DNA of 64,000 nucleotides from assembly GCF_029080175.1 (NCBI RefSeq), contig NZ_JARFJC010000029.1; one strand, written 5' to 3'. The position numbers and the translations under genes are program-made. The notes beneath the pieces were generated by a model. The model was not told the DNA's origin. It saw only the letters and a program-made list of their open reading frames with translations, and did not search any database. Source of the DNA: Luteipulveratus flavus (GTDB lineage Bacteria > Actinomycetota > Actinomycetes > Actinomycetales > Dermatophilaceae). Below, piece after piece: positions 43,986-52,817 of this stretch (the first letter of the stretch is position 1; each line of letters begins with the position of its first letter).

Positions 43986-44801
43986 TCATATCGTGGCGGC
44001 GAGCTCGCCGACCAGCGCCTCCAGCACCTGCGCCACCCCGTCCTCGGCGTTGCTCGCGCACCGGCGGTCCGCGGCCGCCAGGACCTCCGGGTGGGCGTTC
44101 GCGACGGCGTAGGAGGTGCCGGCCCAGTCGAGCATCGGCAGGTCGTTCGGCATGTCGCCGAAGGCCCACACGTCGTCCGGGCCGAGGCCGCGCTCGGCAC
44201 ACCACCGCTCCAGCGCGATGGCCTTGCTGACCCCGACCGGACTCATCTCGGCGAGGCCCTCGGCACCGGAGAAGGCCACGACGGCCTCCTCGCCGACCGC
44301 CGCGACCACCTGGTCCAGGAACTCCTGCGGGTCCAGTCCGGGGTGCCGGCCGAGCAGCTTGCCGACGACGATCTGCGCCGGCAGCCGCTCCATCTCCTCC
44401 ACCAGCAGATCCGCGGGCTTGCAGTCCGGCAGGTACGGCGGGTACGCGCGCTCGGCGTGGCTGCCATCGGCGCACTCGGCGGCGAACGCGATGCCGGGCA
44501 CCGTCGTACGCAGCCGCTGGACGAGCCGGTCGAGGGTGGGCCGGTCGAACCCGTGGGTGCGCTGAACCTGCTGGCAGCGCACGTCGTACACGAAGGCGCC
44601 GTTGCCGCACAGCACGATGCCGTGGCCGCCGACATCGTTCGCCAGTGCGTCCAGCCACCGCGGTGGCCGGGCGGTCACGAAGACCGTCTCGACGCCGAGC
44701 GACTGGATGCGGCGCAGGGCCGACCGCGTCCGAGCGCTGACCGCCCCGGACGGGTCCAGCAGCGTGCCGTCCAGGTCGGTCGCGACCACGCGGGGTGGCA
44801 T
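43986..44801 (-). CDS. HAD-superfamily hydrolase, Cof/YidA type
   Basis: A 271-residue phosphatase of HAD subfamily IIB. Motif I is VVATDLDGTLLDPSG, motif II VFVTARPP, motif III region GVSKAIALERW and motif IV FGDMPNDLPML. Members dephosphorylate sugar phosphates or flavin nucleotides. It begins one base after the ilvE stop (TGA-c-ATG), so it is translationally linked to ilvE. The cimA leader promoter lies just past its stop. Confidence 0.9.
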   Translation of the reverse strand: MPPRVVATDLDGTLLDPSGAVSARTRSALRRIQSLGVETVFVTARPPRWLDALANDVGGHGIVLCGNGAFVYDVRCQQVQRTHGFDRPTLDRLVQRLRTTVPGIAFAAECADGSHAERAYPPYLPDCKPADLLVEEMERLPAQIVVGKLLGRHPGLDPQEFLDQVVAAVGEEAVVAFSGAEGLAEMSPVGVSKAIALERWCAERGLGPDDVWAFGDMPNDLPMLDWAGTSYAVANAHPEVLAAADRRCASNAEDGVAQVLEALVGELAATI

Positions 44802-44802
44802 G

Positions 44803-45909
44803 TCAGGCCAGGCGGGTGAGCCAGCCGCGGGTGTCCTCGGTGCGTCCGGTCTGGATGTCCAGCAGCGCCTCGCGGATCTTGGTGGCGACCTCGCCGCCCT
44901 CGCCCTGCGGCCCGGTGCGCACCTCGCCGCCGTTCCAGACGAGACGGCCGACCGGGGTGACCACGGCCGCCGTGCCGCACGCGAAGGCCTCGGTGATCTC
45001 GCCGGACTCGGCACCGGCGCGCCACTCCTCCAGGCTGATCCGGCGCTCCTCCGGCTCCAGGTCCAGGTCCTTGGCGAGCTCCAGGATCGAGGACCGGGTC
45101 ACGCCCTCGAGAATCGAGCCGCTGAGCTCAGGCGTCACCAGCCGGCCGTCGCTATACACGAGGAAGACGTTCATGCCGCCCAGCTCCTCGATGTACTTCT
45201 GCTCCAGGGAGTCCAGGAAGACGCTCTGGTCGCAGCCGTGCTCGGCGGCCTCGATCTGCGCGGCGAGGCTGGCGGCGTAGTTGCCACCGCACTTGGCCGC
45301 GCCGGTGCCGCCGACACCCGCGCGCGAGTAGTGCTCGGAGATCCATAGCGACACCGGCTTCAGTCCGCTGGCGAAGTAGGACCCGGCCGGGGAGGCGATC
45401 AGGCAGTACGTGACCTCGTTGGCCGGTCGTACACCGAGGAACGCCTCGGAGGCGAACATGAACGGCCGCAGGTACAGGCTGGACTCACCGGTGGTTGCGT
45501 CCGGCACCCAGTCGATATCGGTCTCGACGAGCGCGCGCAGGGAGCCCAGGAAGTCGGCCTCCTCCATCGCCGGCAGCGCCAGCCGGTGCGCGGAGCGGGC
45601 GAACCGTGCCGCGTTGGCCTCCGGGCGGAAGGTCCACACCGAGCCGTCCGCGTGCCGGTAGGCCTTCATGCCCTCGAAGATCTCCTGCGCGTAGTGCAGG
45701 ACGGCGGCCGACGGCTCCAGCTGCAACGGGCCGTACGCGGTGACGCGGGCGTCGCCCCAGCCCTCGCCCTTGCGCCAGGTCGCCAGGACCATGTGGTCGG
45801 TGAACCGCTGCCCGAAGCCGGGGTTGGCCAGCACCGCCGCGCGATCGGCCTCGGACGCGCGGTCCGGCCGCTCGGTGACGGTGAAGGACAGGGTCGAAGA
45901 CGTGGACAT
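44803..45909 (-). CDS. ilvE: Branched-chain amino acid aminotransferase
   Basis: A 368-residue class IV PLP aminotransferase that makes Ile, Val and Leu from their 2-oxo acids. Landmarks are FGQRFTDHMVLATWRKGEGW, HYAQEIFEGMKAYRHADGSV, the PLP Lys206 in GTGAAKCGGNYAAS and EAFACGTAAVVTPVG. The ATG at 45909 has GAGGAG six bases upstream, with a possible promoter TACGCT (plus-strand 45956-45961) giving a short untranslated leader. It is followed by the HAD gene. Confidence 0.95.
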   Translation of the reverse strand: MSTSSTLSFTVTERPDRASEADRAAVLANPGFGQRFTDHMVLATWRKGEGWGDARVTAYGPLQLEPSAAVLHYAQEIFEGMKAYRHADGSVWTFRPEANAARFARSAHRLALPAMEEADFLGSLRALVETDIDWVPDATTGESSLYLRPFMFASEAFLGVRPANEVTYCLIASPAGSYFASGLKPVSLWISEHYSRAGVGGTGAAKCGGNYAASLAAQIEAAEHGCDQSVFLDSLEQKYIEELGGMNVFLVYSDGRLVTPELSGSILEGVTRSSILELAKDLDLEPEERRISLEEWRAGAESGEITEAFACGTAAVVTPVGRLVWNGGEVRTGPQGEGGEVATKIREALLDIQTGRTEDTRGWLTRLA

Positions 45910-46052
45910 GACTCGCTCCTCGAGGACATCGGGACGGCGCGGACTGCTCACCCGAAGCGTACGACTCCGATGGTGGCGCCGATCACAAGCCCCGTCTCTC
46001 CAGTCGAGACCGGGCGGTGCGGTGGGCGGGACCGGCCGGGCGGACGGTCGTT

Positions 46053-47108
46053 TCAGGCCAGGCGGGACGCGATGGCGTCGCCGACCTCGCCGGTGGTGCG
46101 GACGGCGTTGCGCCGGTCGCTGAGGTCGCCCGCCACGGCGCGCTCGATGCGCGCAGCCTCCTGCGTGCGCCCGAGGTGGGTGAGCAGCATGGCGACCGAC
46201 AGGATGGTGGCGGTCGGGTCGGCCTTGCCCTGGCCGGCGATGTCGGGCGCCGAGCCGTGCACCGGCTCGAACATCGACGGGGCGGTCCGGTCGGGGTTGA
46301 TGTTGCCCGAGGCCGCCAGGCCGATGCCTCCGGTCACCGCGGCCGCCAGGTCGGTGATGATGTCGCCGAACAGGTTGTCGGTGACGATGACGTCGAAGCG
46401 GCCCGGGTCCTGGACCAGGTACATCGTCGCGGCGTCGACGTGGACGTACGCCGTCTCGACGTCGGGGAACTCGGCGCCGACCTCCTCGACGGTCCGCCGC
46501 CACAGGTGGCCAGCGTACCGCAGGACGTTGTGCTTGTGGACGAGCGTGAGGTGCTTGCGCGGCCGCGCCTGCGCGCGGGCGAACGCGTCCCGGACGACCC
46601 GCTCGGCGCCGAACCGGGTGTTGACGCTGACCTCGGTGGCCAGCTCGGCCGGCGTACCGACCCGCAGCGCTCCGCCGTTGCCGGTGTACGGGCCTTCGGT
46701 CCCCTCACGGACGACGACGAGGTCGACCCCGTCCGGAGCGACGCGGTCGACGGCGAGCGGGGCGATGACGCCGGGGTGGAGCCGGGCGGGACGCAGGTTG
46801 ACGTAGTGGTCGAGCTCGAAGCGAATGCGCAGCAGCAGCTCGCGCTCCAGGACACCGCTCGGGACGGAGGGGTCGCCGATCGCACCGAGCAGGATCGCGT
46901 CGTGGCCGCGCAGCTCCTCCAGGACGGAGTCGGGCAGCGTCTCACCGGTCTCGTGCCAGCGGCGCGCGCCGAGGTCGTACTCGGTGCGGTTGACCTTGGC
47001 GTCCGAGGCCGCGTCCAGGATCTTCAGCCCCTCGGCGACGACCTCAGGACCGATCCCGTCTCCCCCGATGACCGCCAGGTCGATGCTGTCTCGCGCTCCC
47101 GTGCTCAT
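46053..47108 (-). CDS. leuB: 3-isopropylmalate dehydrogenase
   Basis: A 351-residue NAD-dependent decarboxylating dehydrogenase of leucine synthesis, also used on methylmalate in the citramalate route to isoleucine. Landmarks are AVIGGDGIGPEVVAEGLKIL, LVVVREGTEGPYTGNGG and the substrate/metal region DVIVTDNLFGDIITDLAAAV. TAGCGT (plus-strand 47115-47120) lies six bases before the ATG: leaderless. No attenuator is seen here. It is a single gene between ilvE and the quinone oxidoreductase. Confidence 0.95.
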   Translation of the reverse strand: MSTGARDSIDLAVIGGDGIGPEVVAEGLKILDAASDAKVNRTEYDLGARRWHETGETLPDSVLEELRGHDAILLGAIGDPSVPSGVLERELLLRIRFELDHYVNLRPARLHPGVIAPLAVDRVAPDGVDLVVVREGTEGPYTGNGGALRVGTPAELATEVSVNTRFGAERVVRDAFARAQARPRKHLTLVHKHNVLRYAGHLWRRTVEEVGAEFPDVETAYVHVDAATMYLVQDPGRFDVIVTDNLFGDIITDLAAAVTGGIGLAASGNINPDRTAPSMFEPVHGSAPDIAGQGKADPTATILSVAMLLTHLGRTQEAARIERAVAGDLSDRRNAVRTTGEVGDAIASRLA

Positions 47109-47172
47109 GGGGCCACGCTAGTTCCGCGTCTTGCATTCTGGTATCACGATCTTGACATACGGACGCGCTTTC

Positions 47173-48117
47173 TCAGGGCACCAGCAGCAGCTTGCCGACC
47201 GTCCGGCGTCCCTCGAGGTCCGCGTACGCCTGCGACGCCTCCGCCAGCGGGTAGCGCCCCCCGATCTCGACGTCGAGCGAGCCGGTCCTGATCGACTCCA
47301 GCACCTCCCCCGAGCGCAGCAGCAGCTCCTCGCGTGTGGCGATGTAGTGCCCGAGGGTCGGGCGGGTGACGTACAACGAGCCGCCGGAGTTGAGCCGCTG
47401 CAGGTCCAACGGCGGGACCTGACCGCTCGAGCCGCCGAACAGGACGAGCATCCCGCGCGGCCGCAGCGACCCCAGCGACGCGTCGAACGTCGCCTTGCCG
47501 ACCCCGTCGTACGCGACGTCGACGCCCAGGCCGTCGTTCGCATCGCGCACCTGCTCGGCCAGGTCATCGTCCTGGGTGTAGTCGATCGCGGCGCGCGCAC
47601 CCAGGGCGAGGGCGATGTCGCGCTTGCCCTGCGTCCCGGCCGTGGCGATCACCTCGCCCCCTCGCTCGGTGATCATCTGCACCAGCAGCCGGCCCACGCC
47701 GCCCGCGGCCGCGTGCACCAGCGCGACGTCACCCGGCTTGACGGAATACGTGCTGTTCACCAGGTAGTGCGCGGTCATGCCCTGCAGCATCGCCGCGGCC
47801 GCCACCTCCAGGTCGACCCCGTCCGGCACCGGCACCAGCGCATCGCGCGGTGCGTTGATGACCTGCGCCGCGCTGCCCGGGACCTGCGCCCACGCCACGC
47901 GCTCACCGGTCCCGACGACCTCACCGGCCCCCTCGGAGCAGATCCGGAACGGCAGCGGCACCTCGTACACGCCCTGCCGCTGGTAGACCTCGATGAAGTT
48001 CACCCCGACCGCTGCGACCCGGACCTGCACCTGGCCCTGCTCCGGGTCGGGCACCTCGACCTGCTGCAGCTCGAGCTGGTCCGGCGCGGTCACGACGAGG
48101 GCCTCGGTGCTGGTCAT
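47173..48117 (-). CDS. qor: NADPH:quinone reductase (zeta-crystallin-like MDR)
   Basis: A 314-residue zinc-free medium-chain reductase. Visible are GVNFIEVYQRQGVYEVPLPF, GMTAHYLVNSTYSVKPGDVA and the NADPH motif VHAAAGGVGRLLVQM, with VDVAYDGVGKATFDASL. It reduces quinones or other conjugated carbonyls. TACGCT (plus-strand 48124-48129) lies six bases before the ATG: leaderless, interlocked with the promoter of the divergent DUF2332 gene. Confidence 0.92.
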   Translation of the reverse strand: MTSTEALVVTAPDQLELQQVEVPDPEQGQVQVRVAAVGVNFIEVYQRQGVYEVPLPFRICSEGAGEVVGTGERVAWAQVPGSAAQVINAPRDALVPVPDGVDLEVAAAAMLQGMTAHYLVNSTYSVKPGDVALVHAAAGGVGRLLVQMITERGGEVIATAGTQGKRDIALALGARAAIDYTQDDDLAEQVRDANDGLGVDVAYDGVGKATFDASLGSLRPRGMLVLFGGSSGQVPPLDLQRLNSGGSLYVTRPTLGHYIATREELLLRSGEVLESIRTGSLDVEIGGRYPLAEASQAYADLEGRRTVGKLLLVP

Positions 48118-48123
48118 GTCCGC

Positions 48124-48149
48124 AGCGTAGGCCCGCCTGTCCCTAGGCT
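48124..48149. promoter_or_regulatory. Interlocked divergent leaderless promoters, qor and DUF2332 gene
   Basis: TACGCT on the minus strand (48124-48129) and TAGGCT on the plus strand (48144-48149), 14 bases apart, 6 and 7 bases from the two ATGs. The whole intergenic space is 39 bases, and each -35 position overlaps the other -10. Confidence 0.6.
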
Positions 48150-48156
48150 GGGCGAC

Positions 48157-49251
48157 ATGCCTGCGTACGGTGACGCCGTCGCCCTGCGCGACGTCCAGGA
48201 GCACTTCCGTCAGTTCGCCGATGCCTACCCGGAGCTGTCGTTGTACTCCCGGCTGGCCCGGGCGGTCGCGGACGACGACGAGACCGCATCGCTGCTGATG
48301 GACGCCGCACCGGGACAGCGGCGTCCGGTGCTGTGGCTGGCGGCCCTGCACGACCTCGTCCTGCGCGAGCCGGACCTGCCGATCGCCCGGTGGTACCCGA
48401 GCGTCACCGGCACCCACGAGCAGGTCGAGGGCGACCCGTGGCCGAAGGTGCGGCGGACCGTGCTCGACCACGCGGACGAGCTCGGTGAGGTGATGCGCAC
48501 CCGGTCGACCCAGACCAACGAGGTCAACCGCAGCGTGTACGTCGCGGCGCTGCTGTCGGCCGCGGCCGCGGACCTGTCCACGACGCCGGTCGTGCTGCTC
48601 GAGCTGGGCGCGAGCGCCGGACTGCTCCTGCAGGTGGACCGCTACCGCACCGACATCGGCGACACCACCCTGGGCGACCCGGACTCCGCGGTGCACTGCC
48701 GGGGGCAGCTGCGTGCGCCTGCGGCCGTCCCGATGACGGTACCGCGCATCGCCGGCCGGGCCGGTCTCGACCGGTCCCCCGTCGACCTCGCCGACCAGGA
48801 CCGGGTCCGGTGGCTGGAGGCGTGCCTGTGGCCGGAGGTCGAGGGACGGGTCGAGCGCTTCCGGGCGGCCGTGCGGGTGGCGCGCGAGCACCCGGTGGAC
48901 GTCGTCCGGGGCGACATCGTGGACGACCTCCCCGCCGTCGCGGAGCAGGCGCTGGCGAGTGCGTTCGCCGGGGCGCACCTGGTGGTCCTGACCTCGTGGG
49001 CGCTCACCTACGTCGAGCCGCACCGTCGGGTGGAGGTGGCCGCGGCCCTGGAGTCGGTCGCGGCCGACCGCGTGCCGGTCACCTGGGCGACGGCGGAGCC
49101 GCCGGGATGCGTACCCGGCATCCCCGACGAACACGTCCGGGACGGCGGTGTCACCAGCCTCGGGCTCCGGCGCTGGCGAGGCGGCCACGAGGCGAGCCCG
49201 GCGCTGGTCGGCACCGCCCACCCGCACGGCGCCTGGATCGCCCCGGCCTGA
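48157..49251 (+). CDS. DUF2332 domain-containing protein
   Basis: A 364-residue protein matching the DUF2332 family: VQEHFRQFADAYPELSLYSR, WLAALHDLVL, RSTQTNEVNRSVYVAALL and ELGASAGLLLQVDRYR, the last resembling a SAM-type glycine loop. TSWALTYVEPHRRVEV and a C-terminal GTAHPHGAWI follow. The activity is unknown; a methyltransferase-like fold is possible. TAGGCT (48144-48149) lies seven bases before the ATG: leaderless. The stop is followed by a strong hairpin at 49260. Confidence 0.88.
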   Translation: MPAYGDAVALRDVQEHFRQFADAYPELSLYSRLARAVADDDETASLLMDAAPGQRRPVLWLAALHDLVLREPDLPIARWYPSVTGTHEQVEGDPWPKVRRTVLDHADELGEVMRTRSTQTNEVNRSVYVAALLSAAAADLSTTPVVLLELGASAGLLLQVDRYRTDIGDTTLGDPDSAVHCRGQLRAPAAVPMTVPRIAGRAGLDRSPVDLADQDRVRWLEACLWPEVEGRVERFRAAVRVAREHPVDVVRGDIVDDLPAVAEQALASAFAGAHLVVLTSWALTYVEPHRRVEVAAALESVAADRVPVTWATAEPPGCVPGIPDEHVRDGGVTSLGLRRWRGGHEASPALVGTAHPHGAWIAPA

Positions 49252-49259
49252 GCACGCAC

Positions 49260-49288
49260 GAGCCCCCGGCCGTGGCGGCCGGGGGCTC
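49260..49288. terminator. Bidirectional hairpin terminator
   Basis: Perfect 12-bp arms GAGCCCCCGGCC and GGCCGGGGGCTC around GTGGC, nine bases after the DUF2332 stop and 15 bases after the end of the tiny ORF on the other strand. Confidence 0.88.
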
Positions 49289-49303
49289 GATGAGCGGCGA
49301 TCG

Positions 49304-49366
49304 TCAGTCGCGCAGGTCCAGGGACTCCTGCAGTGCGCGACGGGCTTCCTTCTGCTCTTCGGTCAT
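49304..49366 (-). CDS. Possible 20-residue small protein
   Basis: A short frame encoding MTEEQKEARRALQESLDLRD, which would form one amphipathic charged helix. GGAGG lies 10 bases before the ATG (slightly long), and the frame is followed by the shared terminator at 49260-49288. The sequence upstream can fold into a hairpin (CGGCGAG with CTCGCCG) and a longer GTCAGC/GCTGAC pairing. Protein-like composition, a ribosome site and a terminator argue for a real gene; its length argues caution. No function can be given. Confidence 0.45.
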   Translation of the reverse strand: MTEEQKEARRALQESLDLRD

Positions 49367-49554
49367 CCGAATCAGTCCTCCATGGTGCTCACGTCTCGTG
49401 AGCGGGTCGTACGTGCGTGTGGTCTCAGTCAGCGGCAACGCGGGATCTCCGCGGCGAGCTGCTGACTAGAGAGACTCGCCGCGGCGCCGAAGGATGAGGA
49501 CCAGCCGCGTCATGCCCGTGACGGTACGCCGGAGCGTCCAGCAGGCGGAACCGC

Positions 49555-49571
49555 TTTCTCAGATAGTGAAA
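49555..49571. promoter_or_regulatory. Imperfect palindrome upstream of the BTAD regulator
   Basis: TTTCTCAGATAGTGAAA, with TTTC-C and G-GAAA half-sites, 53 bases before the -10 TAGGCT (49625-49630) of the regulator gene. It is AT-rich against a GC-rich background, so it could be an operator; I cannot name the protein that would bind. Confidence 0.35.
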
Positions 49572-49637
49572 CGCCCGAAGGCAGGCGCGGACGAATGTCG
49601 AGAGCGCGGACGATCAGCGCCGTCTAGGCTGGTCCGA

Positions 49638-52600
49638 GTGACCGCTGCCCTGACGCTGCTGACGCGGGTCGCCTACCAGGACGCGGAGATCGCGAGTCCT
49701 CAGCTGCGCCACCTGCTCGCTCTGCTCGCGCGCGACCTGCGTACCGGCGTGAGCACCCACCGCCTGGTCGACGGGCTGTGGCCGCAGGATCAGCCGGCGA
49801 ACCCGCCCAAGGCCGTGCAGGTGCTGGTGTCCCGCGCCCGGTCCCAGCTCGGTCACGACACGATCGTGAGCACTCCCACGGGCTACCGCCTCTCGCTCGA
49901 ACCCGATCAGGTCGACGTCGCAGACGCCGAGCGGTGTGCGACGGCCGCCTCACGAGCGGCGCGCGACGGGGACGCCGACGCCGCACAGGCCTACGCGGAG
50001 GCGGGACTCGCGTACTGGAACGGCTCCGCCCTGGGAGGTGACGGCAGTGACGGCGCACTCGCGCAGGTCCGCGACGAGGCGCAGTCGACGTACGACACCT
50101 TGTGCCGCGTGCACGCCATCGCGCTGTCGAGGGCCGGAGAGCACGACCGCGCGCTTCCTGCGCTGCTCGCCCTGCTGCAGGACCGTCCGCGCGACGAGGA
50201 GCTGCTCGCCGCCCTCCTGCGCAGCGAGGCGGCCGTCAGCGGTCCGGCCAAGGCGTTGGAGCGATACGAGTCCTACCGGCGCAGCCTGCGCGACCGGCTG
50301 GGCGCCGACCCCGGGCCGGCGCTCACTCAGGTCCACCGCGAGCTGCTCAGCAGTGACGCGCCGCAGGTGCGCACCGGCATCCCGCACGACCCGAACCCGC
50401 TGCTGGGTCGGCAGGCGGACGTCGCCGCCGTCACCCGCCTGGTCGGCACCTCCCGCGTCACCTCGATCGTCGGCGCCGGCGGCCTCGGCAAGACGCGGCT
50501 CGCGTACGTCGTGAGCCGCGAGGCCCCACAACGGATCGTCCACCTGGTCGGACTCGCCGGCGTCTCCGCCGACGACGGCGTGCTCGGCGAGATCGCCTCG
50601 GTCCTGGGGGTGCGTGACCCGCGGCTGCGCACCACCACCCTGCGACTCGCGGCCGCGCGCGACGTCGTCACCGGCATCGTCGAGGCGCTCGAGCCCGGGC
50701 CGGCCCTGCTCGTGCTGGACAACTGCGAGCACGTCATCGACGGCGTCGCCGAGGTCGTCCAGTCCCTGATCTCCCTCAGCCCCGACCTGCGGATCCTCAC
50801 GACGAGCCGAGCACCGCTGGGCATCAGCTCGGAGGCGGTGTACCTGCTGCCCGAGCTGGACGACCGCACGTCCGTCGACCTGTTCGTGCAGCGTGCTCGC
50901 GCCGCCCGCCCGGACGTCGAGCTGCCCGAGCACGAGGTCGAGGCGCTGTGCGCTCACCTGGACGGCCTGCCGCTGGCGGTAGAGCTCGCCGCGGCCCGCA
51001 CCCGGGTCATGTCGGTCGCCGAGATCGAGCAGCGGCTGACCGACCGGTTCGCGCTCCTGCGCGGCGGCCCCCGGGACGCCCCGGAGCGGCACCGCACCCT
51101 CCAGGCCGTCATCGACTGGAGCTGGAACCTGCTGGACGAGCGCGACCAGTCCGCGCTCGCCGCCCTGTCCGTCTTCCCGGACGGGTTCACCCGGGAGGCC
51201 GCCGACCACGTGCTGGGCGCGTCCGAGGCCACGCTGGAGATCCTGGAGCAGCTGATCGGTCAGTCGCTGCTCAAGGTGTACGACGCGCCGCGCACCACGC
51301 GCTTCCGGATGCTGGAGACCGTGCGGGAGTTCGGCGCCGTCCAGCTCGAGCGTCAGCACCGCACGGCACCGGTGCGGGCCGCGTACCTGGACTGGGCGGC
51401 GGCGTACGGCAAGGTGCAGGCGTGGACGATGTTCGGCCCCGACCAGATCGCCGCCACCACGCTGGTCCGCACGGAGCAGGACAACCTGCTCGCCGCGCTG
51501 CGGATGGCGCTGGAGCACGAGGACGCCCGGCGCGTGACGCCGATCTTCGCGGCGCTCGCGGGGCTGTGGACCGCCGAGTCGAACCACAACCGGGTGGTGG
51601 CGGTCGCGCCCGAGGTCGCCTGGGTGCTCTCGCACGACGGGCCGGACGAGACCGAGGTCGACACCAGACGACTGGCCCTCGTGCTGTGCGCGACGAACAC
51701 GTTGATGCTGTCGCGGCTGACCGCGACCCGCTCCCTCGCTGCCCTCAAGCGGCTGCCGCCGGCGGAGCCCGGGACCTTGATGAGCGCGTTCAGCACGTTG
51801 CTCCTGAACCTGCGGGAGATCCTGCAGCCGGACTCGCCGGTACTGCTGGCGTTCGTCCGCAGCGACGACGCGGTGCTCGGCGCAGCTGCCTCCAGCATGG
51901 CCGGCCAGCTCTGGGAGAACGAGGGCCGCGTCGCCGAGGCGCTGGAGATGAGCCGCGCGGCCGCCGTCCGCCTCCGCGACATCGACGCCCTCAGCCCCTG
52001 GCTGATCAGCAGCCAGCGAGTGAGCCTCGCCGAGCTCAGTGCCCACGTCGGCGACTACGACGCCGCCGTCCGCAACGCGCTGGAGGCGTTGCCGACCCTG
52101 GAGCAGCTCGGGGCCTGGTCCGACGTGAAGCAGCTGCGCTGGAACCTCGTGCTCGCCAGCCTCCAGCTGGGCGAGGTGGCGGAGGCCGAGCGGTGGTTCG
52201 ATGAGGCGAGCGCTCAACCCGCCGAGGACCCGTTCGGGCTGGGCACGCTGAGTGCCGGGGTGCGCGCGGAGATCGACCTGGTCAAGGGTGACGTGGAGGC
52301 GGGACTGCTGGCGTGGCGCACGGTCGTCGACCGCGTCGCATCGGGCCTGCACGACTTCTTCATCACCGACCCGCCCGGCCTGGAACCGTGGACGGTCGCC
52401 ACCGAGTCCGTCGCCCTGGCCGCCCACGCGCGGGCGTACCGGCTCGACCAGGTGCCCGGCCTGGTCGACCACCTGATCGAGAAGATCCGGCTGCTGCTGA
52501 GCAGCCCGCTGCAGGAGCAGCACGCGGCGTTCCTCGACTTCCCCGTCACCGGCTGCGCGATCCGGGCGGTCGGCGCCTCGCTGCTCGATCCCGCGTACGA

Positions 52601-52817
52601 CGACGAGCAGGCGGCTGTCGGCGCGCGGCTGGTGGCGCTGGCCGAGCGGTTCGCCTACCCGCGGACCCACCCGAGCATGACCCACCCGTTCGCGCAGGAG
52701 CGGGCCCGCGAACGCAGCAGGTCGGCGTACGACGAGGCGGTCTCGTCGTACGCCGACCTGACTCCCACCGCGGCGGCCGGTGTGGCCCTGGAGCTGGCTC
52801 AGACCTGCCGGCGGTAG
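49638..52817 (+). CDS. BTAD/NB-ARC transcriptional regulator (AfsR/SARP-like)
   Basis: A 1059-residue regulator. Residues about 5-95 are an OmpR-type winged helix (LARDLRTGVSTHRLVDGLWP, VQVLVSRARSQLGHDTI), about 95-245 a bacterial transcriptional activation domain, then NPLLGRQADVAAVTRLVG leads to an NB-ARC/AAA ATPase with Walker A VGAGGLGKTRLA (about residue 278) and Walker B ALLVLDNCEHV (about 358), and TTSRAPLGI sensor region. The last 400 residues are TPR-like helices. It is related to AfsR-type activators but lacks an adjacent secondary-metabolite cluster. TAGGCT lies seven bases before the GTG at 49638: leaderless. Its 3' end overlaps the converging ABC permease gene by 19 bases, suggesting that it may control that transporter (inference). 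Confidence 0.9.
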   Translation: MTAALTLLTRVAYQDAEIASPQLRHLLALLARDLRTGVSTHRLVDGLWPQDQPANPPKAVQVLVSRARSQLGHDTIVSTPTGYRLSLEPDQVDVADAERCATAASRAARDGDADAAQAYAEAGLAYWNGSALGGDGSDGALAQVRDEAQSTYDTLCRVHAIALSRAGEHDRALPALLALLQDRPRDEELLAALLRSEAAVSGPAKALERYESYRRSLRDRLGADPGPALTQVHRELLSSDAPQVRTGIPHDPNPLLGRQADVAAVTRLVGTSRVTSIVGAGGLGKTRLAYVVSREAPQRIVHLVGLAGVSADDGVLGEIASVLGVRDPRLRTTTLRLAAARDVVTGIVEALEPGPALLVLDNCEHVIDGVAEVVQSLISLSPDLRILTTSRAPLGISSEAVYLLPELDDRTSVDLFVQRARAARPDVELPEHEVEALCAHLDGLPLAVELAAARTRVMSVAEIEQRLTDRFALLRGGPRDAPERHRTLQAVIDWSWNLLDERDQSALAALSVFPDGFTREAADHVLGASEATLEILEQLIGQSLLKVYDAPRTTRFRMLETVREFGAVQLERQHRTAPVRAAYLDWAAAYGKVQAWTMFGPDQIAATTLVRTEQDNLLAALRMALEHEDARRVTPIFAALAGLWTAESNHNRVVAVAPEVAWVLSHDGPDETEVDTRRLALVLCATNTLMLSRLTATRSLAALKRLPPAEPGTLMSAFSTLLLNLREILQPDSPVLLAFVRSDDAVLGAAASSMAGQLWENEGRVAEALEMSRAAAVRLRDIDALSPWLISSQRVSLAELSAHVGDYDAAVRNALEALPTLEQLGAWSDVKQLRWNLVLASLQLGEVAEAERWFDEASAQPAEDPFGLGTLSAGVRAEIDLVKGDVEAGLLAWRTVVDRVASGLHDFFITDPPGLEPWTVATESVALAAHARAYRLDQVPGLVDHLIEKIRLLLSSPLQEQHAAFLDFPVTGCAIRAVGASLLDPAYDDEQAAVGARLVALAERFAYPRTHPSMTHPFAQERARERSRSAYDEAVSSYADLTPTAAAGVALELAQTCRR

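Noticed and set aside
47129..47147. A possible LtbR/NdgR-type operator upstream of leuB
   Set aside because: The sequence overlaps the expected -35 but has little inverted symmetry and I cannot match it to a reliable consensus.
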